Part shown: positions 1 through 8,330 of the stretch, piece by piece
Layout of the letters: each line of letters begins with the position of its first letter
How positions within the stretch are numbered: the stretch's first letter is position 1
DNA from: an uncultured Oxalicibacterium sp.
Lineage (GTDB): Bacteria > Pseudomonadota > Gammaproteobacteria > Burkholderiales > Burkholderiaceae_D
Direction: 5' to 3'
Length of the DNA: 37,574 bases
Assembly: GCF_913776015.1 (NCBI RefSeq)
Contig: NZ_CAJYMD010000020.1
Location: 1-37,574, forward strand
The notes under the pieces: generated by a model
What the model was told of the DNA's origin: nothing
The model's input: the letters and a program-made list of their open reading frames with translations, nothing else
Databases searched by the model: none
Made by a program: the position numbers and the translations under genes

Positions 1-2338
1 CGACTGCCGTGGCCCCTGCTGCTGCCAGCAATCCGGCCAAGCTGCCTACCAACAGAAATTCGATCCATTGCGCACGCGACAATTGCGAACGCGTCGCCCC
101 CAAGGCACGCAGCAATCCGGCCTCGCGTTTGCGCTCATCTTGCGAGCTCACAAGCGCGGCATATAGAACCAGCATGCCGGATGCCAGAGTAAAGAGGAAC
201 AAAAATTCGATGGCGCTCACTACCTGATCGACAACCTCCTGAATCTGCCGCACGACGCTGCCAATATCCACCACCGTCAAGTTGGGAAATTCACGCGTGA
301 GCTGGTTATCCAGCGCCACTTGTTCAGGAGGCAGATTGAAGGCGGTAATCCATGTCTGCGGCATGTTCTTCATGCTCGCGGGATTGATGATGACGAAGAA
401 GTTTACGCGCATCGAGCCCCATTCCAGATCGCGCAGGCTGGTAATGATCACATCCACCGCTTCACCGGCGATATCGAATCGCAGGCGATCGCCAACCTTG
501 AGGTTGAGCGTCTTGGCAAGGCCCGACTCGACAGAGGCTTCCGGCTTGGTATCGTCATACCAGCGTCCGCTCTTGATGATATTGCCGACCGGGATATCTT
601 TCATGGTCGACAGGTTGAATTCACGATCGACGAGGCGCTTGGCGCGGTCTTCGATGAACGATTCGCCGGTAATCGGAGCATCATTGATCGCCAGCAGACG
701 ACCGCGAATCATGGGAAACAATTCGGCCTTATCGATATTAGCTTGCGCCAGTCGTGTTTCGATCTGTGTTTTTTGCTCAGGCTGGATATTGATGACGAAA
801 CGATTCGGCGCATCGGCTGGTGTTGCCTGCCGCCAGGCATCGACCAGATCACCACGAATCACTGTCAGCAATAGCAGCGCCATCAGTCCTAGTGCCAAGG
901 AGACGATCTGCACCACGGTCGCACCGGGCCGACGTTGCAGCGATGTCAGCGCAAAACGCCAGTTCGGATGACTAGCCGCAGCACGCAAGGATTGCAAAAA
1001 TCTGAGTGCGCCCCAACTGATCGCGGCAAAACCGGCAAGGCCACCGAGAAAACCGGCAGCCGTCATCAAACCCAACTTGAGATTGCCGGCCTGCCACAAC
1101 AGCAATCCGACAAAAGCCAATAGTCCCAGCACGTAAGTAGCCACCGTCATTGGTTGCGGCAAGGCTTGCTCCTGCCGAATAACGCGGTTATGCGGCACAT
1201 TACGCAATTGGAGAATAGGTGGAATCGCAAAACCAACAAGCAAAATCATGCCGGTGAAAATCGCCTGGGCTGCAGGCACAAACGAAGCCGCCGGAAGCTC
1301 ATTGGTAATAAGGCGCCCCAACCATTCGATCAAGACGAAGTGCGCGCCAAAACCTACCAGCGTGCCCAACATGCTGCCCGCAAGACCGATCAACAGAAAT
1401 TCAATCAGGTACATGGCGGTCACCTGATTTTGCGTCATGCCAAGACAACGCAACATGGCGCACGCATTGACGTGGCGCAGCATGAAACGGCGGGCCGCCA
1501 TGGCAACCGCTACTGCCGCCAACATGGCTGACAGCAAACCAACCAGTGAAAGAAATTGCTCGGCGCGCTGCAATGTTGCGCGCATCTCAGGCCGTCCGGA
1601 CTCGAGCGATTCGATGCGCACACCACGCATCTTCTGTGCATCGATCTGCCGCTCCATGAATTTGCCAAAATCATCGACTGCGGCCTTTGGTCCGGCAACG
1701 AGCAAGCGATAGCTCACGCGTGAGCCAAACTGGATCAGATTGGTAGCAGCAAGATCGCTCTTAGCCAGCATCACGCGCGGGGCAAAATTCATGAAGCCGG
1801 CACCGCGGTCGGGCTCTAGCGTGATGATTCTGGCGATGACAAACGATTTCTCACCCAGCTTGACTACATCGCCGATGCGCACATTCAATGCATTGAGCAG
1901 CGCCGCATCGACCCATACCGTACCCGCCTCGGGAATGGCAGTGGCTGGCTGTCCTGCCACATCAATGGCATCAGCAATCTTGATAGCGCCTCGCAAGGGA
2001 TATTGTTCACTCACGGCTTTCAAGGAAGCCAGCCGCGAAACGCTGTCTTCGCCCTGTCCAGCTGTCGCCATGCTGGGGAAGACCGTCGTATCGGCAAGTT
2101 GCAAGCCACGCTTTTCGGCTTCCGCACGCAAGTCGGCAGAAATCGGTTCATCCGTGCGAATCACCATGTCGGCGGCGAGCAACTGATTGGCATCTCGTTC
2201 AAGTTGCGTGCGCATGCGATCGACAAAAAAACCGACCGACGATAATGCAGCCACCGCCACGATCAGTGCCACCAGCAAGAACCGCAACTCCCCTGCGCGC
2301 CAATCGCGCCTCGTCATTCGCAAAGATTGCAACAGCAT
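1..2338 (-). CDS. YbbP-like ABC transporter permease (FtsX family), 3' end outside window
   Basis: Reading the minus strand from the ATG at 2336-2338 gives an open frame that runs off the window start, with 779 complete codons visible. The protein begins MLLQSLRMTRRDWRAGELRF, followed by a first transmembrane segment and a long periplasmic domain. A block of membrane helices follows, then a second periplasmic domain containing WRQATPADAPNRFVINIQPE and a further membrane segment near the visible end. This order matches the roughly 800-residue YbbP permeases (two FtsX-like permease domains with large periplasmic loops), which work with a YbbA-type ATPase. The ATPase gene is not in the window. 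Only the last tens of residues should be missing. The track of real coding sequence here is easily overlooked because no stop codon lies inside the window; plus-strand open frames over the region are shadows. Family assignment is strong; the transported substrate is unknown. Confidence 0.88.
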   Translation of the reverse strand, partial: MLLQSLRMTRRDWRAGELRFLLVALIVAVAALSSVGFFVDRMRTQLERDANQLLAADMVIRTDEPISADLRAEAEKRGLQLADTTVFPSMATAGQGEDSVSRLASLKAVSEQYPLRGAIKIADAIDVAGQPATAIPEAGTVWVDAALLNALNVRIGDVVKLGEKSFVIARIITLEPDRGAGFMNFAPRVMLAKSDLAATNLIQFGSRVSYRLLVAGPKAAVDDFGKFMERQIDAQKMRGVRIESLESGRPEMRATLQRAEQFLSLVGLLSAMLAAVAVAMAARRFMLRHVNACAMLRCLGMTQNQVTAMYLIEFLLIGLAGSMLGTLVGFGAHFVLIEWLGRLITNELPAASFVPAAQAIFTGMILLVGFAIPPILQLRNVPHNRVIRQEQALPQPMTVATYVLGLLAFVGLLLWQAGNLKLGLMTAAGFLGGLAGFAAISWGALRFLQSLRAAASHPNWRFALTSLQRRPGATVVQIVSLALGLMALLLLTVIRGDLVDAWRQATPADAPNRFVINIQPEQKTQIETRLAQANIDKAELFPMIRGRLLAINDAPITGESFIEDRAKRLVDREFNLSTMKDIPVGNIIKSGRWYDDTKPEASVESGLAKTLNLKVGDRLRFDIAGEAVDVIITSLRDLEWGSMRVNFFVIINPASMKNMPQTWITAFNLPPEQVALDNQLTREFPNLTVVDIGSVVRQIQEVVDQVVSAIEFLFLFTLASGMLVLYAALVSSQDERKREAGLLRALGATRSQLSRAQWIEFLLVGSLAGLLAAAGATAV

Positions 2339-2583
2339 GTCGTTCCATTCACAAGAAAAGGATGGGTATTCGCAAAAAACCGAAAACGGCAAACAGATGC
2401 AAGCCTAGCCTAAACGACGACTTACCGTACAACCGTGTGACCCAACTATAAGGACAAGGAATTTTTAGCTTATATCCGGGTCAAGGGAAGGTGTGTGCAG
2501 AAAAGCATCTTAACTACGCTGCCGCGAATGAATACAAGCTTCTTGTGCGCAGTGTAGATAAACAACGAATCCGGAGAACGTAT

Positions 2584-2865
2584 ATGCCAGTGCCTGTCAA
2601 TCAATTCGGTATTCCGCAATATCCGCATGATGATGCACGACGGCTATTTGTGCTGGTAAGCGCCATTGATCTGCTTGAACGCCCGACTGCTACCGCGCTC
2701 GACGATCTGACTGGCATCGACAAGGCACTGATCGATGAATACGTACAAAAACTCTGCGAGCAATACGGCATGGCAATCCATAAGTTCGGCGAGATTTATT
2801 GGATCGAATCGTGGGGCACCATGTTGAATCGCGAAAGCTTGCAAAAAATGTTGCAGGACGAGTGA
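2584..2865 (+). CDS. Small conserved-looking hypothetical protein, 93 aa
   Basis: A 93-residue soluble protein beginning MPVPVNQFGIPQYPHDDARR. I chose the ATG at 2584 because GGAG lies about eight bases upstream (2572-2575). A GTG at 2491 in the same frame would add 31 residues but lies in less protein-like sequence. The centre (residues about 18-80) looks like a small helical or winged-helix fold: a leucine-rich helix, an LTGIDKALIDEYV helix-turn-helix-like stretch, and a hydrophobic strand ending in YWIESWG. This could be a nucleic-acid-binding or regulatory protein, but I do not recognise the family. It is divergent from the permease gene and lies upstream of an XRE repressor. Confidence 0.68.
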   Translation: MPVPVNQFGIPQYPHDDARRLFVLVSAIDLLERPTATALDDLTGIDKALIDEYVQKLCEQYGMAIHKFGEIYWIESWGTMLNRESLQKMLQDE

Positions 2866-2956
2866 TTATTAGACCGACAGACAATCATTCAAAAAGAGAA
2901 AAAAGCGACAAATATACATAAACGAATAGAAAAATCAGTGATGAATGAATGGAATT

Positions 2957-2985
2957 TTGATTGCATTTATTCGCGTATGTATAGT
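2957..2985 (+). promoter_or_regulatory. Candidate sigma70 promoter giving a leaderless repressor mRNA
   Basis: TTGATT at 2957-2962 and TATAGT at 2980-2985 are separated by exactly 17 bases. Transcription would be expected to begin about 7-8 bases after the -10 box, at about 2992-2993. That is the A of the ATG (2993) of the downstream XRE-family gene, and no ribosome-binding site precedes that ATG. The boxes are seen directly; promoter activity is inferred. Confidence 0.45.
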
Positions 2986-2992
2986 CGCCCGC

Positions 2993-3361
2993 ATGAATAT
3001 CGGAAGCCGCCTGGATCAGGCCATGAAAGCTGCGCGCATCAAATCGCAAAGCGAGCTTTCGCGCCTGTCAGGCGTGCCACAAGCAACCATTAGCCGCATT
3101 CTCAAGGATGCTGGCGCGAAAGGTCCGGAAACAGAAACGATCAAGAAACTTGCTCGTGCCTGCAAGGTTTCCTTCATGTGGCTCAATGAAGGTGAAGATC
3201 CCGATATCCCGCCTGCAGAAACTGCCTTTCGCCTCCCGCTGGATGAACGCATTGCGCATGCGCTCCAGATCATGCAGCAGATGCCAGAGTACAAACTCGA
3301 TCAGGTCGTAAAAATTATCGATACGCTGGCAGAACCTCTGCCGTTCGAAAAAAAACGCTGA
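2993..3361 (+). CDS. XRE/Cro-CI family transcriptional regulator, 122 aa
   Basis: The N-terminal helix-turn-helix (residues about 3-66) starts MNIGSRLDQAMKAARIKSQS and carries the typical ELSRLSGVPQATISRIL recognition unit, followed by IKKLARACKV and the phrase MWLNEGED common in CI-like phage repressors. The C-terminal 50 residues are helical (DERIAHALQIMQQMPEY) and lack the LexA-type Ser/Lys peptidase domain, so this is a short DNA-binding regulator. An in-frame ATG at 2945 would add 16 hydrophobic residues with no family resemblance. I prefer 2993 because the HTH domain begins there and a good promoter ends just before it. Flanks on both sides are AT-rich compared with the rest of the window, which may mark acquired DNA. 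The target operator is unknown. Confidence 0.85.
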   Translation: MNIGSRLDQAMKAARIKSQSELSRLSGVPQATISRILKDAGAKGPETETIKKLARACKVSFMWLNEGEDPDIPPAETAFRLPLDERIAHALQIMQQMPEYKLDQVVKIIDTLAEPLPFEKKR

Positions 3362-3597
3362 CCGGCTTAATTTGCTTAATACAACATCTTCACTTCTAAC
3401 AACTTCGACAGTTATTAGTACATGAATAAAAAGTTGCTTTTCAAGTAATTGAAAAATTGTATTTAAGAAATATTAACCATTCACGAATTGACAAGTCGAT
3501 CCATTCCCGCATACGCTTCCTTTGGGGCCTATATAACTTGGGCCGATGCGCTGCTTTTCTGGCGTATTAAAACAAGTAAGGAAACAAGAAAAATAAG

Positions 3598-4137
3598 ATG
3601 TCAAAAACGGGAAATCACTACATGCCGCGGACGGGTACCAAAGTCGCCGAGGCTATCGATGCCATTTGCGAGAGACCACGGACGACGCGTGAACTCTGCA
3701 CGCTATTAGGCTGTACATGTAGCGCTGTGCGCGCGATGTTACTGCGCCCTCTTTCGCACGGCTTGATCGTCAAGATCAGTGATCAACAAGGGCGTCTGCA
3801 CTTTGCCAGTCCCCACACAGCGCACCGCGCACCATTTGGCAAAGCAGAAAAAAAAGTACAAACAGCCTCATCGCGCGCAAGCACACATGGCAGCGTCAAA
3901 CCAAGTGCTCCCGCGCGACAGACAAACAACAAGGCCCATCCTGCGCGCGTGTCTTCCGCAGCAGCCTCACCTTGCAAGAAACCGCGTCCGATACTGGAAG
4001 CCAAACCGTATGGCATTTCCTCCTACTTTGAGGAAGGCGAACTGATTATTGCAGTGGGCGGACAATCCATTACGCTTGATACCATTCAGCGCCAGCAACT
4101 GTATTCCTATCTGCACAAGATTCGCCACATACAATAA
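3598..4137 (+). CDS. Hypothetical protein with N-terminal winged-helix-like region, 179 aa
   Basis: Residues about 10-75 (TKVAEAIDAICERPRTTREL through GLIVKISDQQGRLHF) resemble a winged-helix DNA-binding fold, with predicted helices and an RLHF wing. A low-complexity linker rich in Ala, Ser, Lys and Pro follows (about 80-135), then a short conserved-looking C-terminal module (ISSYFEEGELIIAVGGQSIT). An alternative ATG at 3622 (MPRTGTK) has GGGA nine bases upstream and may be the true start; the ATG at 3598 has only a distant AAGGAAA. The gene ends just before a strong terminator. I do not recognise the family; a DNA-binding role is inferred from fold-like features only. Confidence 0.65.
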   Translation: MSKTGNHYMPRTGTKVAEAIDAICERPRTTRELCTLLGCTCSAVRAMLLRPLSHGLIVKISDQQGRLHFASPHTAHRAPFGKAEKKVQTASSRASTHGSVKPSAPARQTNNKAHPARVSSAAASPCKKPRPILEAKPYGISSYFEEGELIIAVGGQSITLDTIQRQQLYSYLHKIRHIQ

Positions 4138-4170
4138 CGACCATCCGTTTGGTTGCGTCAAGTTCGACTT

Positions 4171-4208
4171 AAACGCCGTTGCAAAGCAGTTCGTTACGGC
4201 GTTTTTCT
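4171..4208 (+). terminator. Rho-independent terminator after the winged-helix-like gene
   Basis: Inverted repeat AAACGCCGT (4171-4179) and ACGGCGTTT (4196-4204), a nine-base stem with a loop of about 16 bases. The downstream arm runs directly into a T-rich tract. It lies 34 bases after the stop codon of the preceding gene. Confidence 0.7.
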
Positions 4209-4411
4209 TGATGCTGGGCGAGCCTTTCTCAGTAACTGCTGCTCATCACGCCTGGACAAGAAAACAATCGACACCACCTCATTCTTATAAAGCGCTATTG
4301 CAATGGGAGCGGAATAGAAGACGAACAAACATGTACACATGCAGGCTTCGCAAAAATCAAGCACACTAGTCGCTTGGCAGCCGCCCGGCTGCGTGTTTTC
4401 CAGATCGCCGC

Positions 4412-4999
4412 ATGACACGTGCTTCCAACACTCCCTCTCTTTCACTCCATCTACGGCATGCCACGGCTTCCCGCCATGAACAAATGCACCATTTGATGGA
4501 GGCACTAGCCCCATTTCGTAACCGCGAACGCTATGCCGGCTTCATTCAGGCACAGCATCTGTTTCAGCGAGACATCGAAAACCTTTTCCACGATTCCGCA
4601 GTGCGATCAGCGATTCCAGATATCGATGTACGCGGACGTTCCGCAGCAACGCTGGCCGATTTGCACGATTTGAACGTGGTGATGCAAGAAGAGCCGCCAG
4701 CAACCAACATTGTCACCATGCCGGCAGCACTTGGCTGGATTTATGTCTCCGAGGGCTCGACGCTTGGTGCGGCTTTTTTACTCAAGGAAGTAAAGGAAAA
4801 ATTGGGATTGTCAGCGGAATTCGGGGCACGCCATCTTGGCGCCTATCCACAAGGACGTGCGCAAGCCTGGCATGATTTTACAAATGCGCTTGATCGTTTT
4901 TCACACGACGAAGCAGCGCAAAATGCAGTCGTACAGGGTGCACTAGCGGCATTTGATCGTTTTGCCGATCTGTTGAAACGCTTCCTCCCTAAAGCCTAA
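4412..4999 (+). CDS. Heme oxygenase-like protein (biliverdin-producing type), 195 aa
   Basis: The protein has the size of bacterial heme oxygenases (about 190-200 residues). The N-terminal helix carries LRHATASRHEQMHHLME, where His22 is the likely proximal heme ligand. Residues 108-120 (GWIYVSEGSTLGA) match the glycine-rich distal helix that lies over the heme in this family. Enzymes of this family open heme to biliverdin, iron and CO, either to supply bacteriophytochrome chromophore or to obtain iron. No phytochrome or TonB receptor gene is visible nearby, so the role cannot be assigned from context. The ATG at 4412 has no strong ribosome-binding site. The preceding 4209-4411 contains no gene I can support. 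Confidence 0.78.
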   Translation: MTRASNTPSLSLHLRHATASRHEQMHHLMEALAPFRNRERYAGFIQAQHLFQRDIENLFHDSAVRSAIPDIDVRGRSAATLADLHDLNVVMQEEPPATNIVTMPAALGWIYVSEGSTLGAAFLLKEVKEKLGLSAEFGARHLGAYPQGRAQAWHDFTNALDRFSHDEAAQNAVVQGALAAFDRFADLLKRFLPKA

Positions 5000-5023
5000 A
5001 AATCACCTAACATCGGACACCCA

Positions 5024-5299
5024 TCAGGCCGCCCTTCGTAGGGCAATGGCCTGTTCAAAGAAACCATCTTGAGCCATGAGAGTGGCGTACTCGGCAGCCG
5101 CGTCGCGCGCTGCGGTTTCAGAGGACCATTGTCCCGGCACGATAATCGACACTGGCGGCAGCACTGACTTGCCATCTCTCGTTGTCGTCAACTGAATGAC
5201 GCCAGCGAAGACTTGCGAGCGCACCAAACGTGCCTCTACCTCGACGCCATAATCATCCATCGCGTCGCTCACTGCTACCTCGTCAGGAAGTCTGGGCAT
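5024..5299 (-). CDS. Small hypothetical protein, 91 aa (downstream member of a pair)
   Basis: Predicted to begin MPRLPDEVAVSDAMDDYGVE. The same frame is open further upstream to an ATG at 5380, but that extension would lie wholly within the neighbouring gene. Starting at 5299 leaves a 17-base overlap with the upstream gene, typical of a coupled pair. The protein is soluble with no signal peptide: an acidic N-terminus, an FAGVIQLT strand region, and a helical C-terminus rich in alanine (SSETAARDAAAEYATLM). Its order of strands followed by an Ala-rich helix resembles the upstream 77-residue protein. No function recognised. No clear ribosome-binding site precedes 5299. Confidence 0.6.
   Translation of the reverse strand: MPRLPDEVAVSDAMDDYGVEVEARLVRSQVFAGVIQLTTTRDGKSVLPPVSIIVPGQWSSETAARDAAAEYATLMAQDGFFEQAIALRRAA
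5025..5053. terminator. Strong hairpin between convergent genes
   Basis: Nested inverted repeat: CAGGCC (5025-5030) with GGCCTG (5048-5053), enclosing GCCCT (5031-5035) with AGGGC (5040-5044) and a TCGT loop. It lies 25 bases after the heme oxygenase stop codon and overlaps the last codons of the opposing gene. There is no T-tract, so it may stabilise or end either transcript; termination is uncertain. Confidence 0.4.
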
Positions 5300-5516
5300 G
5301 CAATAACTGCGAAGCAATGTACTGTCGTCCCTGATACAGAGCATGCGAAGCAGCTTCTTCTGCCGTACTGAATTCTGCATTGAGAACGCTGATACTGATC
5401 ACAGGGACACCGGCTTTGGCGATATGAAAACTGCCCATCCATTTTCCAGTGTCATGCTTTTCACTCGTGCCATGCACGGCATAGCCATGATGATGTTCTA
5501 GGTTGGTATGACTCAT
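5283..5516 (-). CDS. Small hypothetical protein, 77 aa (upstream member of a pair)
   Basis: The start is well supported: AAGGAGA lies just upstream of the ATG at 5516 on the minus strand. The protein begins MSHTNLEHHHGYAVHGTSEK, is His-rich at the N-terminus and has a compact core (WMGSFHIAKAGVPVISISV) followed by an EEAASHALYQGRQYI helix. The core order of strands followed by an Ala-rich helix resembles the next protein downstream, suggesting a duplicated small domain. Function is not recognised. Confidence 0.66.
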   Translation of the reverse strand: MSHTNLEHHHGYAVHGTSEKHDTGKWMGSFHIAKAGVPVISISVLNAEFSTAEEAASHALYQGRQYIASQLLHAQTS

Positions 5517-5917
5517 CGCGATGTCTCCTTCTTCTTAATATTCAAAACTGCCAGCAGTTGGAATCACTCTACGGCTAGCGCATTTTCAGGTCAATCGATC
5601 GATTGCTCAATGCGCATGCTCAGCAAGCGAATAACGTCTCACTTTACCCACCCCTTGTCTTTGCATCTTGATCGACGATTGCACGTACTGCGAATGCTGC
5701 ACCTGATATTTACGACGAGGTGCCTGCATAAAAGTTCGGTACGGCAATCTATCAACACTTTTCCTACATCTTGTCATCACTCACACCGACATCGTATTGT
5801 TCACGACAGCATGAATCGCCTTCTTATGTGCGCTACACCACGCGACAGTCCGAACTTCAACAATGCTCCCTAGTCCCACAGACACGCACAAAGCGTTCAA
5901 CCTACAAGGAGATTCTG
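5517..5917. other. Intergenic region between divergent genes, no gene supported
   Basis: About 400 bases between the divergent 77-aa gene and the exported small protein. Open frames crossing it on the plus strand (from 5508 and 5771) lack plausible starts and protein-like composition. It should contain promoters for both flanking genes, but I found no convincing -35/-10 pair. Confidence 0.5.
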
Positions 5918-6277
5918 ATGAAGAAAACCGCCCAAGCGACTGCACTCATTTCTGCTCTGTTCTTTTCGGCCGGCGTGATGGCACAAACTTCGAATAGCGA
6001 AGTGGTGACCAAACCTGCACCAAGCACAGAATCCAAGGCACCGATGGCGCATGGCGAAAAATCGCGTTCTGAAGTACGTCATGACGCACAGGGCGCTCCG
6101 GTAGGCACTCTCAAGCCAGGCAACAGCACCGAATCCCGAGCACCAGATGGTGGTTCGATGAAAACACGTGACCAGGCACGTCATGACGATGCCAAGATGA
6201 ACAAGCGCGGCACCACGAAGGATGGCATGAACGAACCTGACAACGCCTATCCAAAAGACGCGCAGAAAAGTCGCTAA
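5918..6277 (+). CDS. Small exported, disordered hydrophilic protein with internal duplication, 119 aa
   Basis: An ideal AAGGAG (5906-5911) precedes the ATG at 5918, so the longer frame from 5771 is rejected. Residues 1-22 are a signal peptide: MKK, a hydrophobic core, then VMA before Gln23. The mature part is highly polar and probably unstructured. It contains two related blocks of about 27 residues, each with a Lys-Pro, an STES(K/R)AP motif and a terminal RHD(A/D) motif (approximately residues 32-58 and 67-92). A lysine-rich tail follows. Similar small periplasmic proteins are often stress-induced, but no function can be assigned here. Transcription should end at the hairpin at 6331-6362. 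Confidence 0.78.
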   Translation: MKKTAQATALISALFFSAGVMAQTSNSEVVTKPAPSTESKAPMAHGEKSRSEVRHDAQGAPVGTLKPGNSTESRAPDGGSMKTRDQARHDDAKMNKRGTTKDGMNEPDNAYPKDAQKSR

Positions 6278-6330
6278 CAGTGTTTGAAATTATCAGGGTC
6301 GTTTGCAGCGGCTGCATCCCCTTGATATGA

Positions 6331-6362
6331 AAAAAGCCCATACAAATGTATGGGCTTTTTTT
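6331..6362. terminator. Bidirectional rho-independent terminator
   Basis: AAAAAGCCCATACA (6331-6344) pairs with TGTATGGGCTTTTT (6347-6360), followed by more T. The stem is about 12-14 bp, with T-tracts in both directions. It serves the plus-strand exported protein and the minus-strand GH15 gene, which ends at 6375. Confidence 0.88.
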
Positions 6363-6374
6363 GGTATGTGTTTT

Positions 6375-8330
6375 CTATCCCTGCCATTCTCCTTTGGCTC
6401 TGCCATCCAACTGACGATCGAGATAATAGGCCGCACTGATGAGTGCCAAATGTGTGAATGCCTGCGGAAAATTGCCGACAAGTCGTGCGCGCACATCGAA
6501 TTCCTCGGCATACAGATGCAAATGATTGGCGTAATGCAGCAATTTTTCGAACATGAGTCGCGCCTCATCCAGTCGGCCGGCACGCGCCAGGCATTCGACG
6601 TACCAGAATGAACAGGCGGCAAACGCACCTTCCTCACCATCCAGACCATCTTCATTGCGATAGCGATAAACGAGACCGTCATCACCGAGTTTTTCACCAA
6701 TCGCATCTAGCGTCGCTAGCCATTTAGGATCGGTGGCACTCACGAAACGCACGAGCGGCATTAACAATAACGCGCCATCGAGTTCGGTGCTGCCTTTACT
6801 CTGCACGAAATGCCCGACATCTTCATTCCAGAAACTGCTCCAGATATCTTCATGTATGGCGTTACGCACACGTATCCAGGTCGTAAACGGCGCTGCCAGT
6901 GAGCGCTTGGTTGCCAAACGAATCGCACGGTCCACAGCCACCCAGCACATCAGGCGAGAGTGCAAATGATGACGCGGCTTGCTGCGGATTTCCCAGATGC
7001 CGGCGTCGGCACGCTTCCAGTTGCGACACACGTGGTCAACGACGCGGCGCACTCCTGCCCAATCCTCGTGGGAAATCGCTTCGCCGTATTTGTTGCTCAA
7101 GTAAATGGAATCCAGCAACTCGCCATAGATATCAAGCTGGATCTGTTCGATCGCATCATTACCAATCCGTACCGGGACTGCACCACCATAGCCGGCAAAA
7201 TGATCCAGCACATTTTCCTTGTCAGGAATACTGCCATCGAGCGCATACATAATGCGCAACACGCCAGTCTTGCTCGACTTTGAAGCCCGCTCGCCAAGCC
7301 ATCGATAAAATGCGGAGGCCTCGTTCTGGTAACCCAGCCGCATCAAGGCATATACAGTGAAAGAGGCGTCACGTATCCAGACGGCGCGATAGTCCCAATT
7401 GCGTTCGCCTCCCTCTACTTCGGGGAGGCCGAAGGTCGCCGCCGCGACAATCGATCCATGCCGTATCGACGTCATCAGCTTGAGCACCAGTGCGGAACGC
7501 GTGACCGCCTCCCGCCAGTGCCCCTTGTAGGTTGAACGAGATGCCCAGTCCTGCCAATAGCGAATCGTATAGCGTGCGAGTTCATGCAAATCATGACTCG
7601 ACAGCATCGGCACGCCATCTTCCTCCAGAACGAATTCGACACTTTCCCCTTGGCGCAAGCGCACTTCGCCCGTCACCTCACCTTTGCCACGTTCAAATCT
7701 TGCGGGACCACTCAAGCGCAGGGTCGGATGTCCGGGGCTGGAAAACAAGGCAAAGTTTTCTCGCAAACTGACCTTGGTAGGCGCGCGCCCGTAGTCGAAA
7801 CGCGGCGCACAGCGCAAGCGCATCGTCACCTCTCCGCGGGTGACTTTCACCTGTCGGACGACACGTGTGGGACAAGCGCCGTCCGTGTAAGGCATGGGCA
7901 TCATGTCGACAATTTCCACGCTGGCCTCCTCGCACAGCCAGCGTGTCATCAAAACATTGGTTTCCGGCAGATACATCTGCACCGTGCGAGCACCGGGCAA
8001 ATCGGGAGCGAGTTCATATACACCACCCTTTTCCGGATCAAGCAAGGCGGCAAAGATACTGGGACTGTCAAAACAGGGCCAGCACAGAAAATCGATTGCT
8101 CCATCTGTGGCTACCAGCGCCATCGTGGACAAATTGCCGATCACCCCATGATTTGCAATAGGACGTGGAATCGGCACAACTGATGCTTTCGTCATCGGTT
8201 GTTTAGATGCACGTGGCGTAGTCTTCCTAGATGCGCTGCGCGATACCGAGGAAGCACGTTTAGTAGCATGCGTTGTTTTCTTGCCCGCCGAAGTCGCAGG
8301 TGGCAAACGCTTTTTTATTTTTCCCACCAT
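6375..8330 (-). CDS. Glycoside hydrolase family 15 protein (glucoamylase/trehalase-like), 651 aa
   Basis: After a basic Lys/Arg/Ser/Thr-rich extension (residues 1-50), the family block begins with IANHGVIGNLSTMALVATDG (59-78) and DFLCWPCFDSPSIFAALLD, typical of bacterial GH15 proteins. The (alpha/alpha)6 catalytic domain has RNWDYRAVWIRDA (310-322). Candidate catalytic acids are Glu447 (in GIWEIR) and a Glu in the EEGAF motif at 566-570. Members hydrolyse alpha-glucans or trehalose; the substrate cannot be told here. The start ATG overlaps the SDR stop codon by one base (TGATG), with GAGGA nine bases upstream, so translation is probably coupled. The odd basic N-terminus could be trimmed if ATG codon 46 is used instead. 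No signal peptide, so probably cytoplasmic. Confidence 0.88.
   Translation of the reverse strand: MVGKIKKRLPPATSAGKKTTHATKRASSVSRSASRKTTPRASKQPMTKASVVPIPRPIANHGVIGNLSTMALVATDGAIDFLCWPCFDSPSIFAALLDPEKGGVYELAPDLPGARTVQMYLPETNVLMTRWLCEEASVEIVDMMPMPYTDGACPTRVVRQVKVTRGEVTMRLRCAPRFDYGRAPTKVSLRENFALFSSPGHPTLRLSGPARFERGKGEVTGEVRLRQGESVEFVLEEDGVPMLSSHDLHELARYTIRYWQDWASRSTYKGHWREAVTRSALVLKLMTSIRHGSIVAAATFGLPEVEGGERNWDYRAVWIRDASFTVYALMRLGYQNEASAFYRWLGERASKSSKTGVLRIMYALDGSIPDKENVLDHFAGYGGAVPVRIGNDAIEQIQLDIYGELLDSIYLSNKYGEAISHEDWAGVRRVVDHVCRNWKRADAGIWEIRSKPRHHLHSRLMCWVAVDRAIRLATKRSLAAPFTTWIRVRNAIHEDIWSSFWNEDVGHFVQSKGSTELDGALLLMPLVRFVSATDPKWLATLDAIGEKLGDDGLVYRYRNEDGLDGEEGAFAACSFWYVECLARAGRLDEARLMFEKLLHYANHLHLYAEEFDVRARLVGNFPQAFTHLALISAAYYLDRQLDGRAKGEWQG

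Noticed and set aside
3488-3540. TTGACA (3488-3493) and TATATAA-like (about 3530) as a promoter for the 179-aa gene
   Set aside because: The two elements are about 36 bases apart, far from the required 16-18, and no alternative partner box is convincing.
5771-5917. Longer start for the small exported protein
   Set aside because: The ATG at 5918 has an ideal AAGGAG and opens a proper signal peptide; the extension has no protein-like character.
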